From assembly GCA_007121575.1 (NCBI GenBank), contig SKKJ01000278.1, forward strand, positions 1 through 11,478: a stretch of DNA of 11,478 bases. Direction: 5' to 3'. The stretch comes from Natronomonas sp. (GTDB taxonomy: Archaea; Halobacteriota; Halobacteria; Halobacteriales; Haloarculaceae). The notes under the pieces were generated by a model. It searched no databases. It was not told the DNA's origin and saw only the letters and a list, made by a program, of their open reading frames with translations. The stretch's first letter is position 1. The number at the start of each line of letters is the position of its first letter. Below are positions 1 to 6,400 of this stretch, piece after piece. The translations under genes and the position numbers were made by a program.

Positions 1-187
1 AGTCTCGGATCTATATGCGCCGGTTTCGGGCGAGATCATCGCGGTTAACGAGACGCTTACGGACGCGCCCGAGCTCGTCAACGACGATCCGTTCGGCGAC
101 GGCTGGATGCTCGAGATTGAGCATGCGGACGAATCCGAGTTCGAAACGTTGCTTTCACCTACAGAATACGAAGAACAAACCGCCTGA
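1..187 (+). CDS. gcvH: Glycine cleavage system H protein, C-terminal half (5' partial)
   Basis: The frame from base 2 to the TGA at 185-187 gives 61 residues. It begins [12 protein letters not shown] and contains the stretch [16 protein letters not shown], the typical C-terminal half of GcvH. In the family the lipoyl-lysine lies in a (S/E)-V-K-(A/S)-V-S-D context, so the lipoylated lysine should lie just outside the left edge, two residues before the first complete codon. Full-length H proteins are about 125-130 residues, so roughly half is missing. The protein carries the aminomethyl group between the P, T and L proteins of the cytoplasmic glycine cleavage complex. A hairpin followed by T5 comes directly after the stop, so the gene probably ends its own transcript and is not joined to crtB. 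Confidence 0.9.
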   Translation, partial: VSDLYAPVSGEIIAVNETLTDAPELVNDDPFGDGWMLEIEHADESEFETLLSPTEYEEQTA

Positions 188-188
188 T

Positions 189-207
189 CGCCGCAAACGG
201 CGTTTTT
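189..207 (+). terminator. Hairpin plus T5 after gcvH
   Basis: A perfect 5-bp GC stem, CGCCG-CAAA-CGGCG (189-202), is followed at once by TTTTT (203-207). It starts 2 nt after the gcvH stop. Archaeal termination depends mainly on the T-run, so this is a plausible end point for the gcvH transcript and separates it from crtB. Confidence 0.6.
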
Positions 208-262
208 CGCGGAAGATACCTCGGCCCCAACTACCGAGTCACAAACACATAAGGTGTAGCCG

Positions 263-278
263 CGCGTATATATACGCG
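263..278. promoter_or_regulatory. Perfect 16-bp palindrome CGCGTATATATACGCG before crtB
   Basis: The sequence CGCGTATATATACGCG is identical on both strands and ends 4 nt before the crtB ATG at 283. Its TATATATA core (267-274) looks like a TATA box but lies only 9-16 nt upstream of the ATG. A TATA box normally sits about 25-30 nt before the transcription start, so as a forward TATA box it would place the start inside crtB. An operator-like role over the initiation region is therefore more likely. A weaker AT-rich patch, ACACATAAG at about 244-252, is better placed for a crtB promoter. Confidence 0.5.
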
Positions 279-282
279 TCAG

Positions 283-1239
283 ATGGTCGATTCGACCCAG
301 CTCTCCGAAAGTAAATCGATTCACCGGAAAACGGGGAAAACGTTTTATTATGCGACACGACTGTTGCCCGAACGAGTTCGCCACCCGACATACGTATTAT
401 ATGCGTTCTTTCGGATCGCCGATGAGGTCGTCGACAATCCGGGTGGGCTCTCGAAAACGGAGCAACTCGAACAGTTACGGACGATCGAAGCGGCTGCACT
501 CGGCCGCGAACTCAGCGATGATCCTGTTCTCACCGCGTTCTCAGAGATCCGTGAACGATACGAAATTCCGGACACCGAGATAGAGGAGTTTATCGACGCG
601 ATGGTGGCAGATATCGAGACGGCGCGATATGAGACCTACGACGAGTTAGAATCCTATATGAGCGGCTCCGCCGCCGCAGTCGGCGTCATGATGACGATCA
701 TCATGGAGACCGACGAAAAAGAACGAGCGTTACCGAAAGCGAGACGGCTCGGTGAGGCGTTTCAACTGACGAACTTCCTCCGCGATGTCGGTGAGGACAT
801 CGCCGATCGAGATCGGATCTATATCCCTCAGTCGACGCTCGAAGCCTGCGGAGCCGACCCCGCAGATATCGAACGACGGCGATTCACCGACGAGATCGGC
901 GCCGCAATCGAACGGGAGCTCCGACGGGCAGAACGGTTGTACCGTGAAGGGATACAGGGAATCAAATACCTTCCACAGGACTGTCAGCTACCAGTCCTCA
1001 CCGCGGCCGTACTGTATGCCGATCACCACCGACTGATCCGTGAGCAGGGGAACGATACAGTCACCAACACACCATCGATCGGAACGGTCCGAAAGCTCAC
1101 GTTAGTCGCGAAAACGCGACTTTATTGGACGTGGAGCAAAGATCCAGAAGCCGTGTTCGCGAAAGTCGCACAGCTGCCGACGATCGAGGAAGATTCGACT
1201 CCGAGAACGCGTCCAAGATGCCCGCTCCCAGTGAGTTAA
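283..1239 (+). CDS. crtB: Phytoene synthase
   Basis: This 318-residue protein condenses two geranylgeranyl diphosphates to phytoene, the first committed step of carotenoid synthesis. The two Asp-rich prenyl-diphosphate/Mg2+ motifs of the trans-isoprenyl diphosphate synthase head-to-head class are visible: DEVVD at residues 47-51 and DVGED at 168-172, the latter inside NFLRDVGEDIADRDRIYIP. The N-terminal TGKTFYYATRLLPE and YAFFRIADE segments are also typical. Length is normal for the family. The ATG at 283 is the only reasonable start, since the next in-frame Met is residue 107 and lies beyond the first active-site motif. The gene converges on the crtD-lyeJ-cruF operon, with only 24 nt between the crtB and cruF stops. 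The last 15 or so residues (STPRTRPRCPLPVS) are a poorly structured tail. Confidence 0.95.
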   Translation: MVDSTQLSESKSIHRKTGKTFYYATRLLPERVRHPTYVLYAFFRIADEVVDNPGGLSKTEQLEQLRTIEAAALGRELSDDPVLTAFSEIRERYEIPDTEIEEFIDAMVADIETARYETYDELESYMSGSAAAVGVMMTIIMETDEKERALPKARRLGEAFQLTNFLRDVGEDIADRDRIYIPQSTLEACGADPADIERRRFTDEIGAAIERELRRAERLYREGIQGIKYLPQDCQLPVLTAAVLYADHHRLIREQGNDTVTNTPSIGTVRKLTLVAKTRLYWTWSKDPEAVFAKVAQLPTIEEDSTPRTRPRCPLPVS

Positions 1240-1263
1240 AACCGTCTCGATCTGGGTTTCACG

Positions 1264-2091
1264 TCAACGTTCGGGAAAATCGAACCGATCAGTTCTCCAC
1301 AGTCCGTAGCCGAAACAGACCGCCAAGGCCGCTGGAATCCAGTTGCCGAAATAGGCGTTTACGCCCCCCCAAAGTACGACGAAACTGACGAGATCGTCCA
1401 GCATGAACCGACAGTTTTCCAGACGGGAGAGGAGCGCGGAGCGGTCGAACGCTGCGTCGAGAACGGTCACGGCGACGGTTGCTGAGAGAACCCAGCCGGC
1501 GTAGTTCGTCCACGGCACGTCGTAATAGGCTCCACCGGCGTCGTATGCCCAAAATCCGAGCGAAACCGCGGCGGGATCCAACGCGAGATCCAATCCGATG
1601 ACTGCGACGATAACGACCGGGAGACGGATCACGACGCGGTCAGCGCGAGAGCCGAGTAATAACAGACACAGCAGGTACGCGTTCATCACGAGCGGGAGGA
1701 AAAAGAGCGGTAGCGCGGCCGGGACGTGCCCGGCGAGCATCGGCCCGAGGTCGACGCCGTACTCGAAGTGGCCGTACGGATAGCCGGTGAACACGCCGAC
1801 AAACTCGATCGCATAGGTGTATCCACAAAGAAGGAGTATCCCGCCGATCGCCCTCCGAGTGAGAAGTGGCGCGATTCCGGCGATAAGCGGTAGGCGCATC
1901 ACGACAACGCCGAAGAGCAGAAAGTATGGGTTGAAGTTCAGCGGTTCGGGGAGCAACGCCTCGGCGGATGCCAGAAGGGTAATCGCACCGATGGTCGGGA
2001 AAACCACGGCGATAGTAAATCGGTTCTCGTCGACGAGTTCATCGAGACCACGCTGGAGACGAGTTCTGGCCGGCAACTCGACACTAGCCAT
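1264..2091 (-). CDS. cruF: Bisanhydrobacterioruberin hydratase, CruF-type carotenoid hydratase
   Basis: This 275-residue membrane protein has about seven or eight hydrophobic segments (for example residues 26-43, 54-75, 80-100, 125-146, 153-171, 197-215 and 231-248). It carries the family's characteristic loops: GVFTGYPYGHFEYG (99-112) and LDPAAVSLGFWAYDAGGAYY (171-190), followed by DVPWTNYAGW. In haloarchaea such as Haloarcula japonica, CruF hydrates the C-2''/C-3'' double bonds of bisanhydrobacterioruberin to give bacterioruberin, the last step. It is the third gene of the crtD-lyeJ-cruF operon. Its ATG overlaps the end of lyeJ by 8 nt (ATGGCTAG holds both the start and the lyeJ TAG). A GGTGAT Shine-Dalgarno-like site lies 5 nt upstream, which supports this start and suggests coupled translation. 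Confidence 0.92.
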   Translation of the reverse strand: MASVELPARTRLQRGLDELVDENRFTIAVVFPTIGAITLLASAEALLPEPLNFNPYFLLFGVVVMRLPLIAGIAPLLTRRAIGGILLLCGYTYAIEFVGVFTGYPYGHFEYGVDLGPMLAGHVPAALPLFFLPLVMNAYLLCLLLLGSRADRVVIRLPVVIVAVIGLDLALDPAAVSLGFWAYDAGGAYYDVPWTNYAGWVLSATVAVTVLDAAFDRSALLSRLENCRFMLDDLVSFVVLWGGVNAYFGNWIPAALAVCFGYGLWRTDRFDFPER

Positions 2092-2962
2092 AGAACATCA
2101 CCCAGAGTGCCCCGAGCGTAAACAGCGTACCCACGACCGTATTAAGCGCTGGGAACCACCAGTAGGCACGTTTAACGGAGAGATCCGTCAAGGCGACAAG
2201 TCCGACGAAAACTGGATAGATCCCGAGAAGGGCCGCGAAAAAGGGATGAACGGTTCCGAACACGACGGCCGCCACCAGCCAACAGCCGGCGCAGTAGAGA
2301 TACGTTCGAGATTCACCGAGCCACGTCGCGGTCGTCTCAATGCCAGCTGCGCTATCGGGCTCGATATCTGGGATTGCCGAGAACGTGTGCATTCCCATCG
2401 TCCAGAGCCACCCGCCAACGATCGCCGCGGTCGGCGGTGCGTGTCCCGCAACCGCCGCATACGCGACGACGCCCGGAAGAATGTACAGTCCGTTCGACAG
2501 CGAGTCGAAAACGGGAGTCGTCTTGAGCCGAAGCGGCGGCGCGCTGTATTGGATCGATAACGCGATGAACGCCAACATCGCCGCGATTCCGATCGGTGGC
2601 AACACCGGAAGCAGACCGAGCCCGAGAAGCCCAGAGAACGCGACGATCCACGGAACGAACCGCTCGCCCCGGTACCGAACCTCCCGATCCGATTTTTTTG
2701 GGTTTTCGGCGTCGATCTCGGCATCGAAGATATCGTTGACTCCGTAGAGGAATACGTTCGCGGGAAGCAGAAAGTACGCGAACAGCGCGACGGTGACGGG
2801 GGTGAACAACGCGGCGACAGAATCTGCTGCGTAGGCGATGCCGACGAGAACCGGTCCGGCCAGATACAGCCAAAAACGCGGCCTCGAAAGCCGCAGGAGA
2901 TAGCCGGCCACGTGCTCTTCGCTTGGAAGGACTCGGTTAAAATGCAGCACGAGCGTGTTCAT
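2084..2962 (-). CDS. lyeJ: Lycopene elongase / 1,2-hydratase, UbiA-family prenyltransferase
   Basis: This 292-residue integral membrane prenyltransferase transfers C5 units from dimethylallyl diphosphate to the ends of lycopene, building the C50 skeleton of bacterioruberin. UbiA-family signatures are clear. The first Asp-rich motif NDIFDAEID fits NDxxDxxxD at residues 76-84, with a YSAPP segment at 139-143 and a second Asp-rich loop IPDIEPD with D199 and D203. Eight or nine hydrophobic helices fill the rest. The frame stays open upstream to 3265, but that part lies wholly inside crtD and is Arg/His-rich shadow sequence. I chose the ATG at 2962, whose ATGA overlaps the crtD stop (2959-2962), a classic coupling junction. 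It is the middle gene of the operon, and its stop overlaps the cruF start. Confidence 0.93.
   Translation of the reverse strand: MNTLVLHFNRVLPSEEHVAGYLLRLSRPRFWLYLAGPVLVGIAYAADSVAALFTPVTVALFAYFLLPANVFLYGVNDIFDAEIDAENPKKSDREVRYRGERFVPWIVAFSGLLGLGLLPVLPPIGIAAMLAFIALSIQYSAPPLRLKTTPVFDSLSNGLYILPGVVAYAAVAGHAPPTAAIVGGWLWTMGMHTFSAIPDIEPDSAAGIETTATWLGESRTYLYCAGCWLVAAVVFGTVHPFFAALLGIYPVFVGLVALTDLSVKRAYWWFPALNTVVGTLFTLGALWVMFYG
2097..2102 (-). promoter_or_regulatory. Shine-Dalgarno-like site of cruF
   Basis: On the minus strand GGTGAT is followed by GTTCT and the cruF ATG. It matches the anti-Shine-Dalgarno partner GGAGGTGATC and lies inside the last codons of lyeJ. The leading genes of the transcripts here lack such a site, so this one fits an internal operon gene that re-initiates translation. 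Confidence 0.55.
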
Positions 2963-4437
2963 GCGGTGTCGTCGATGAGTGCTGTGGCCGTGTGTTCGCC
3001 GCTTACCAGACACATCGGAACGCCGATACCCGGCGTGGTGTATGAGCCGGTGAAATAAAGCCCGGGGCACGATTTCGAGCGGTGCGGCGGTCGAAACAGC
3101 GCCGTCTGTCGGAGCGTGTGTGCGAGGCCGAGCGCGGTTCCGTTCATGCTGTTGTATCGCTCCGTAAACTCCGTGACAGAGAACTGTTCCTCGAAGACGA
3201 TGCGGTCTCGAAGATCGACACCGGTATGCGCCGCGATATCGTCGAGGACGATATCTCGATACCACGTTCGGACCGCATCAGTATCATCGAGACCGGGCGC
3301 GATCGGGACGAGTGCGAAGAGGTTCGAGTGTCCCTCGGGTGCGACGTCGTCGTCCGTCTTCGACGGCACACAGAGGTAATAGGCTGGATCTTCGGGCCAC
3401 GCAGGGTCCTCGAAGATCTGCTCGAAATGTCGGTCCCAGTCGGTCGGCAACACGAGCGTATGGTGTTCGAGCGGCTCGACATCACCCTCGACGCCGAGGT
3501 ACAACAGAAACGCGGAGGGCGAATACGTACGCGAGTTCCAGTACGCTTCGTCGTATTGACGCTCGTGTTCGGGGAGCAGTTCCTGCTCGGTATGTGCGTA
3601 ATCGGCATTGCTGACGACGAACTCGACGTCGAAATCGCCGGCGTTCGATTCGACGGTAAACCCATCACGTCTGTTGATGATCTCGGTTACTTCGGCATCG
3701 GTGACGTACTCGACACCCAACGTTTCGCCCAATTCGACACACGCGTTGACGACCGACGAGAGGCCGTCTTCGGGGTAATACACGCCGAGGTTGAAATCGA
3801 CATGGCTCATCATGTTGTAGATCGCGGGCGTGTTGTGCGGTGCGCCGCCCAAAAAGACGAGCGTATACTGCATGATCTGTTGGAGCTTCGGGTGGTCGAA
3901 GTAGTTCGAGACGTACCCGTCCATCGTCCCGAGCAGTTTGAGGCCGATCGGGGCCGCACGCATCACGTCGAGGTCGATCCAGTCTCTGAGGCGGGGACGG
4001 TCGGTGTAGATGAACTGGTCCATCGAGATCTCGTAGTGCTCTTCGGAGGTTTCGAGATACGAATCGAGCGCTTCACCGGCACCGGTTTCGTACGATTCGA
4101 ACAGCGTTCGCATCTCCGCGCGGTCGGCGGTGATATCGACGCGATCGCCGTCTTTGAAGAAGACCCGGTAATGCGGATCGAGCGGTTCGAGTTCGTAGAA
4201 GTCCGACGGTTCGCGGCCGAAGTGGCCGAAGAACCGCTCGAAGACGTCGGGCATCAGATACCAAGAGGGACCCATATCGAAGCGGAACCCGTCGGCTTCG
4301 AGCACCGACGCCCGCCCGCCGAGTTCGCTGTTCTTTTCGAGGACGGTCACATCGAAGCCGGCATCGGCGAGGTAACACGCAGACGAAAGCCCGCCAAATC
4401 CCGAACCGGCAACCACCACCGTGGAGGAACGCGCCAT
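2959..4437 (-). CDS. crtD: Carotenoid 3,4-desaturase (CrtI/CrtD-family FAD oxidoreductase)
   Basis: This 492-residue flavoprotein of the phytoene-desaturase family has the N-terminal dinucleotide-binding motif GSGFGG at residues 11-16, E34 at the end of the second strand and GGRAS at 40-44. A C-terminal FAD segment, LYFTGSYTTPGIGVPM, is followed by SGEHTA. In haloarchaea the copy that heads crtD-lyeJ-cruF is the carotenoid 3,4-desaturase of bacterioruberin synthesis; naming it CrtD and not the phytoene desaturase CrtI rests on this gene order. The frame is open to an ATG at 4491, but I start at 4437. The extra residues are unlike the family, and a TTTTAA box lies 27-32 nt upstream of 4437, the right distance for a leaderless transcript. 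The stop overlaps lyeJ as ATGA. Confidence 0.88.
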   Translation of the reverse strand: MARSSTVVVAGSGFGGLSSACYLADAGFDVTVLEKNSELGGRASVLEADGFRFDMGPSWYLMPDVFERFFGHFGREPSDFYELEPLDPHYRVFFKDGDRVDITADRAEMRTLFESYETGAGEALDSYLETSEEHYEISMDQFIYTDRPRLRDWIDLDVMRAAPIGLKLLGTMDGYVSNYFDHPKLQQIMQYTLVFLGGAPHNTPAIYNMMSHVDFNLGVYYPEDGLSSVVNACVELGETLGVEYVTDAEVTEIINRRDGFTVESNAGDFDVEFVVSNADYAHTEQELLPEHERQYDEAYWNSRTYSPSAFLLYLGVEGDVEPLEHHTLVLPTDWDRHFEQIFEDPAWPEDPAYYLCVPSKTDDDVAPEGHSNLFALVPIAPGLDDTDAVRTWYRDIVLDDIAAHTGVDLRDRIVFEEQFSVTEFTERYNSMNGTALGLAHTLRQTALFRPPHRSKSCPGLYFTGSYTTPGIGVPMCLVSGEHTATALIDDTA

Positions 4438-4446
4438 GTGACAGCG

Positions 4447-4571
4447 TACGAACGGATCCCACATTAAAACGGGTGTGGCGACAGATATCACAGCGAAATC
4501 GGTGAGAAAGATACCGACTCGCGTTCCAAACGGTCTTCGATCGGCGAAAAGCCTTCACCATCCCGTTCGTA
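4447..4571. repeat. Inverted 9-mer CCGTTCGTA before both crtD and the SDR gene
   Basis: The 9-mer CCGTTCGTA occurs at 4563-4571 on the plus strand, 9-17 nt before the SDR ATG. It occurs again at 4455-4447 on the minus strand, 10-18 nt before the crtD ATG. Each copy therefore lies at the same position relative to the gene it precedes in this divergent 142-nt region. The 8-mer CCGTTCGT recurs at 8456-8463, 10-17 nt before rdfA, and at 8391-8398. It may be a shared operator or promoter-proximal element. Confidence 0.45.
4464..4469 (-). promoter_or_regulatory. TATA-like box of the crtD-lyeJ-cruF operon
   Basis: On the minus strand the sequence reads GTTTTAATG, with the AT-rich core 27-32 nt before the crtD ATG. 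This spacing matches a haloarchaeal promoter with transcription starting at or next to the ATG. It is the main reason for choosing the start at 4437, since the longer reading would run through this box. Confidence 0.6.
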
Positions 4572-4579
4572 TCGTTCAT

Positions 4580-5260
4580 ATGGACACCGCAGTCATAACC
4601 GGCGGCTCACGGGGGATCGGCAGAGCGGTCGTCGAACTGTTTAGTCAACACGGCGTCCACGTAGTGACGTGTGCACGGAGCCGAGATGACGTTGAGGCTG
4701 TTGCAGCCGAAACGGTGGATGTAACGGCCGTACGAGCGGACGTGCGTGATGAATTCGACATCGAGCGGTTGATGGAAACGGCCGCCCGCGCCGGCGAGAC
4801 GACCGAGATTGACTGTGTGATCGCAAACGCCGGCGTGTATCACGGCACCGCCGGCGAGACGCCGCTGTGTGAGGAATCGTATTCCGGCTTCGACGATACC
4901 GTCCGGACGAACGTCCGCGGCGTCTTCACCACGATCTGTGAAGCGGCCCCACATCTTTCGGAGACCGCGCGGGTGTTCGTACCATCGGGGCAGATCGCCC
5001 GGGACGCGATGGCTGGATACGGGAGTTACGCCGTCTCGAAAGCGGGCGCGGAGGCAGTTGTTAGACAGTTCGCGGTCGAAACCGGAACCTCCGCTGCTGT
5101 GCTCGATCTGGGGCGGGTGAACACCCGATTGACGGGAGAGAGCGGTGGACGAGCGCCGTCCGAAATCGCGCCGATGTTCTGGTGGGCGGCTTCGGAAGCC
5201 GACGCCGAGATGGTCGATGGCGTTCTCGGAGTTCGCGAGTGGAAAACCGCGACGCGATAG
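4580..5260 (+). CDS. Short-chain dehydrogenase/reductase (SDR family)
   Basis: This 226-residue soluble oxidoreductase has a classical SDR Rossmann fold. Visible motifs are the coenzyme loop TGGSRGIG (residues 7-14), D54 in the RADVRD strand, NAG (83-85), N111, S136 and the catalytic pair Y150/K154 in YAVSK. R33 after the second strand hints at NADP(H) over NAD(H). The C-terminal segment DLGRVNTRLTG lacks the usual Pro-Gly before the V-x-T element. Substrate cannot be told from sequence. The frame is open to 4475, but the ATG at 4580 lies directly before the TGGSRGIG strand as in the family, and the upstream part has no SDR features. It is divergent from crtD over 142 nt, with an AT-rich GAAAAG patch about 30 nt upstream as a weak TATA candidate. 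It is probably co-transcribed with the enolase-like gene 52 nt downstream. Confidence 0.85.
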   Translation: MDTAVITGGSRGIGRAVVELFSQHGVHVVTCARSRDDVEAVAAETVDVTAVRADVRDEFDIERLMETAARAGETTEIDCVIANAGVYHGTAGETPLCEESYSGFDDTVRTNVRGVFTTICEAAPHLSETARVFVPSGQIARDAMAGYGSYAVSKAGAEAVVRQFAVETGTSAAVLDLGRVNTRLTGESGGRAPSEIAPMFWWAASEADAEMVDGVLGVREWKTATR

Positions 5261-5312
5261 CGGCAGCGCGCGGCATGCATGATTTCATGAAGATTGCGCT
5301 CGATAGACGGAT

Positions 5313-6371
5313 ATGACGCTGTACGACGCTGTTTCGGACCTCCCGCTTCGGATCGACGGTTACGAATGTGCGTATCCAGAGCGCGAGACATCGAGCGGTT
5401 TCACCCGGACGACCACCGTGGTTTCGCTGAGCGGCGACGGAAAGCACGGTCGGGGCGAAGACGTCACCTACGATAGCGAGGCACACTACGCGCTCCGAGA
5501 CGGCGGAGACGATATGCGACTCGACCTGACCGGCGCGTATACGGTCGATTCGTTCTCCGAACGGCTCTCAAAGCTGGATCTCTTTTTCGGAAAGACGCCG
5601 GAGCAATCGGTATTCAGGAACTATCGTCGATGGGCCTTCGAAAGCGCGGCGCTGGATTTGGCGTTAAAACAAGCGGAAACGAATTTGGCGAAGCAGTTGA
5701 ATCGAGCGTACGAACCGGTTCGATTTGTCGTGAGCACTCGGCTCGGTGAGCCACCAAGCGCGGAACGGATCGATGCGTGGCTCAGCCGAGACTCGAACCT
5801 CGAATTCAAACTCGATCCCACGCCGGAGTGGACGGAGGCGTTGGCCGAACGATTGGCGGCGACCGAAGCCGTTCGAATCCTCGATTTAAAAGGACTCTAC
5901 GAGGGGACGACGGTCGACCAAGACGCGGATCCAGCGCTGTATGAATCGGTTCTCGAAACGTTTCCCGACGCGCTCATCGAGGACCCGAAACTGACTGACG
6001 AGACGCGCCCGCTCTTTCGTGGACACGAATCACGCGTAACGTGGGATTATCCGATTCGAGACGTCGAAAGCGTCGAATCGCTCCCGTGGGAGCCGGAGTA
6101 TCTCAATATCAAGCCGTCGCGGTTCGGCTCGATTCGATCGCTGTTGGACGCGCTCGAATACTGTCAGAGGAAGGAGATCCGATGTTTCGGGGGCGGACAG
6201 TTCGAACTGGACGTGGGACGACAGCACCTCCACGCGCTCGCCTCGTTGTTTTATCCCGATGCGCCGAACGACGTTGCACCGAGCGGCTACAACGATCCCG
6301 AACCGGAGAACGATCTCCCATCGAGTCCGCTTTCGCCGCCGGACCGTGCCGAAGGGATAGAATGGGACTGA
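5313..6371 (+). CDS. Enolase-superfamily protein (mandelate racemase/muconate lactonizing-like), substrate unknown
   Basis: This 352-residue protein has the N-terminal capping region (about 1-130) and TIM-barrel layout of the enolase superfamily. Active-site residues appear in order at strand ends: K166 in EFKLD, D191 in ILDLKG, E223 in LIEDP, D245 in VTWDYP as the three metal ligands, and K267 in LNIKPSR as the opposite base. GGGQFELDVGR (293-303) sits where related enzymes have a glycine-rich loop ending in a catalytic or binding acid. The first lysine of the usual KxK pair is replaced by E164. Such enzymes abstract a proton alpha to a carboxylate (o-succinylbenzoate synthase, dipeptide epimerase, sugar-acid dehydratase and others), and I cannot pick one. 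The last 30 or so residues are a Pro/acid-rich tail. It follows the SDR gene at 52 nt and converges on the SMC-like gene with 29 nt between stops. Confidence 0.75.
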   Translation: MTLYDAVSDLPLRIDGYECAYPERETSSGFTRTTTVVSLSGDGKHGRGEDVTYDSEAHYALRDGGDDMRLDLTGAYTVDSFSERLSKLDLFFGKTPEQSVFRNYRRWAFESAALDLALKQAETNLAKQLNRAYEPVRFVVSTRLGEPPSAERIDAWLSRDSNLEFKLDPTPEWTEALAERLAATEAVRILDLKGLYEGTTVDQDADPALYESVLETFPDALIEDPKLTDETRPLFRGHESRVTWDYPIRDVESVESLPWEPEYLNIKPSRFGSIRSLLDALEYCQRKEIRCFGGGQFELDVGRQHLHALASLFYPDAPNDVAPSGYNDPEPENDLPSSPLSPPDRAEGIEWD

Positions 6372-6400
6372 TGGGCTAGTGAACGAGTAGACCCTCCGCG

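Noticed and set aside
2963..3265. N-terminal extension of lyeJ by 101 residues
   Set aside because: It lies wholly inside crtD, is Arg/His-rich and unlike UbiA proteins. The ATGA overlap at 2959-2962 is a better start.
3082..4467. A 461-residue open frame on the plus strand opposite crtD
   Set aside because: It mirrors crtD codon for codon. It comes from the TCG/CGA-rich codon use of crtD leaving few stops on the opposite strand. It shows no recognisable motif, while crtD is a clear protein.
4790..4862. Direct repeat CGCCGGCGAGACG about 60 bp apart inside the SDR gene
   Set aside because: Both copies encode an Ala-Gly-Glu-Thr segment in frame. This is explained by codon bias in a short repeated peptide and not by a mobile or regulatory repeat.
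5288..5317. Tiny 9-codon frame ending at the enolase-like ATG (ATATGA junction)
   Set aside because: It is too short to support as a gene. The stop/start overlap can arise by chance, and no ribosome-binding site is evident.
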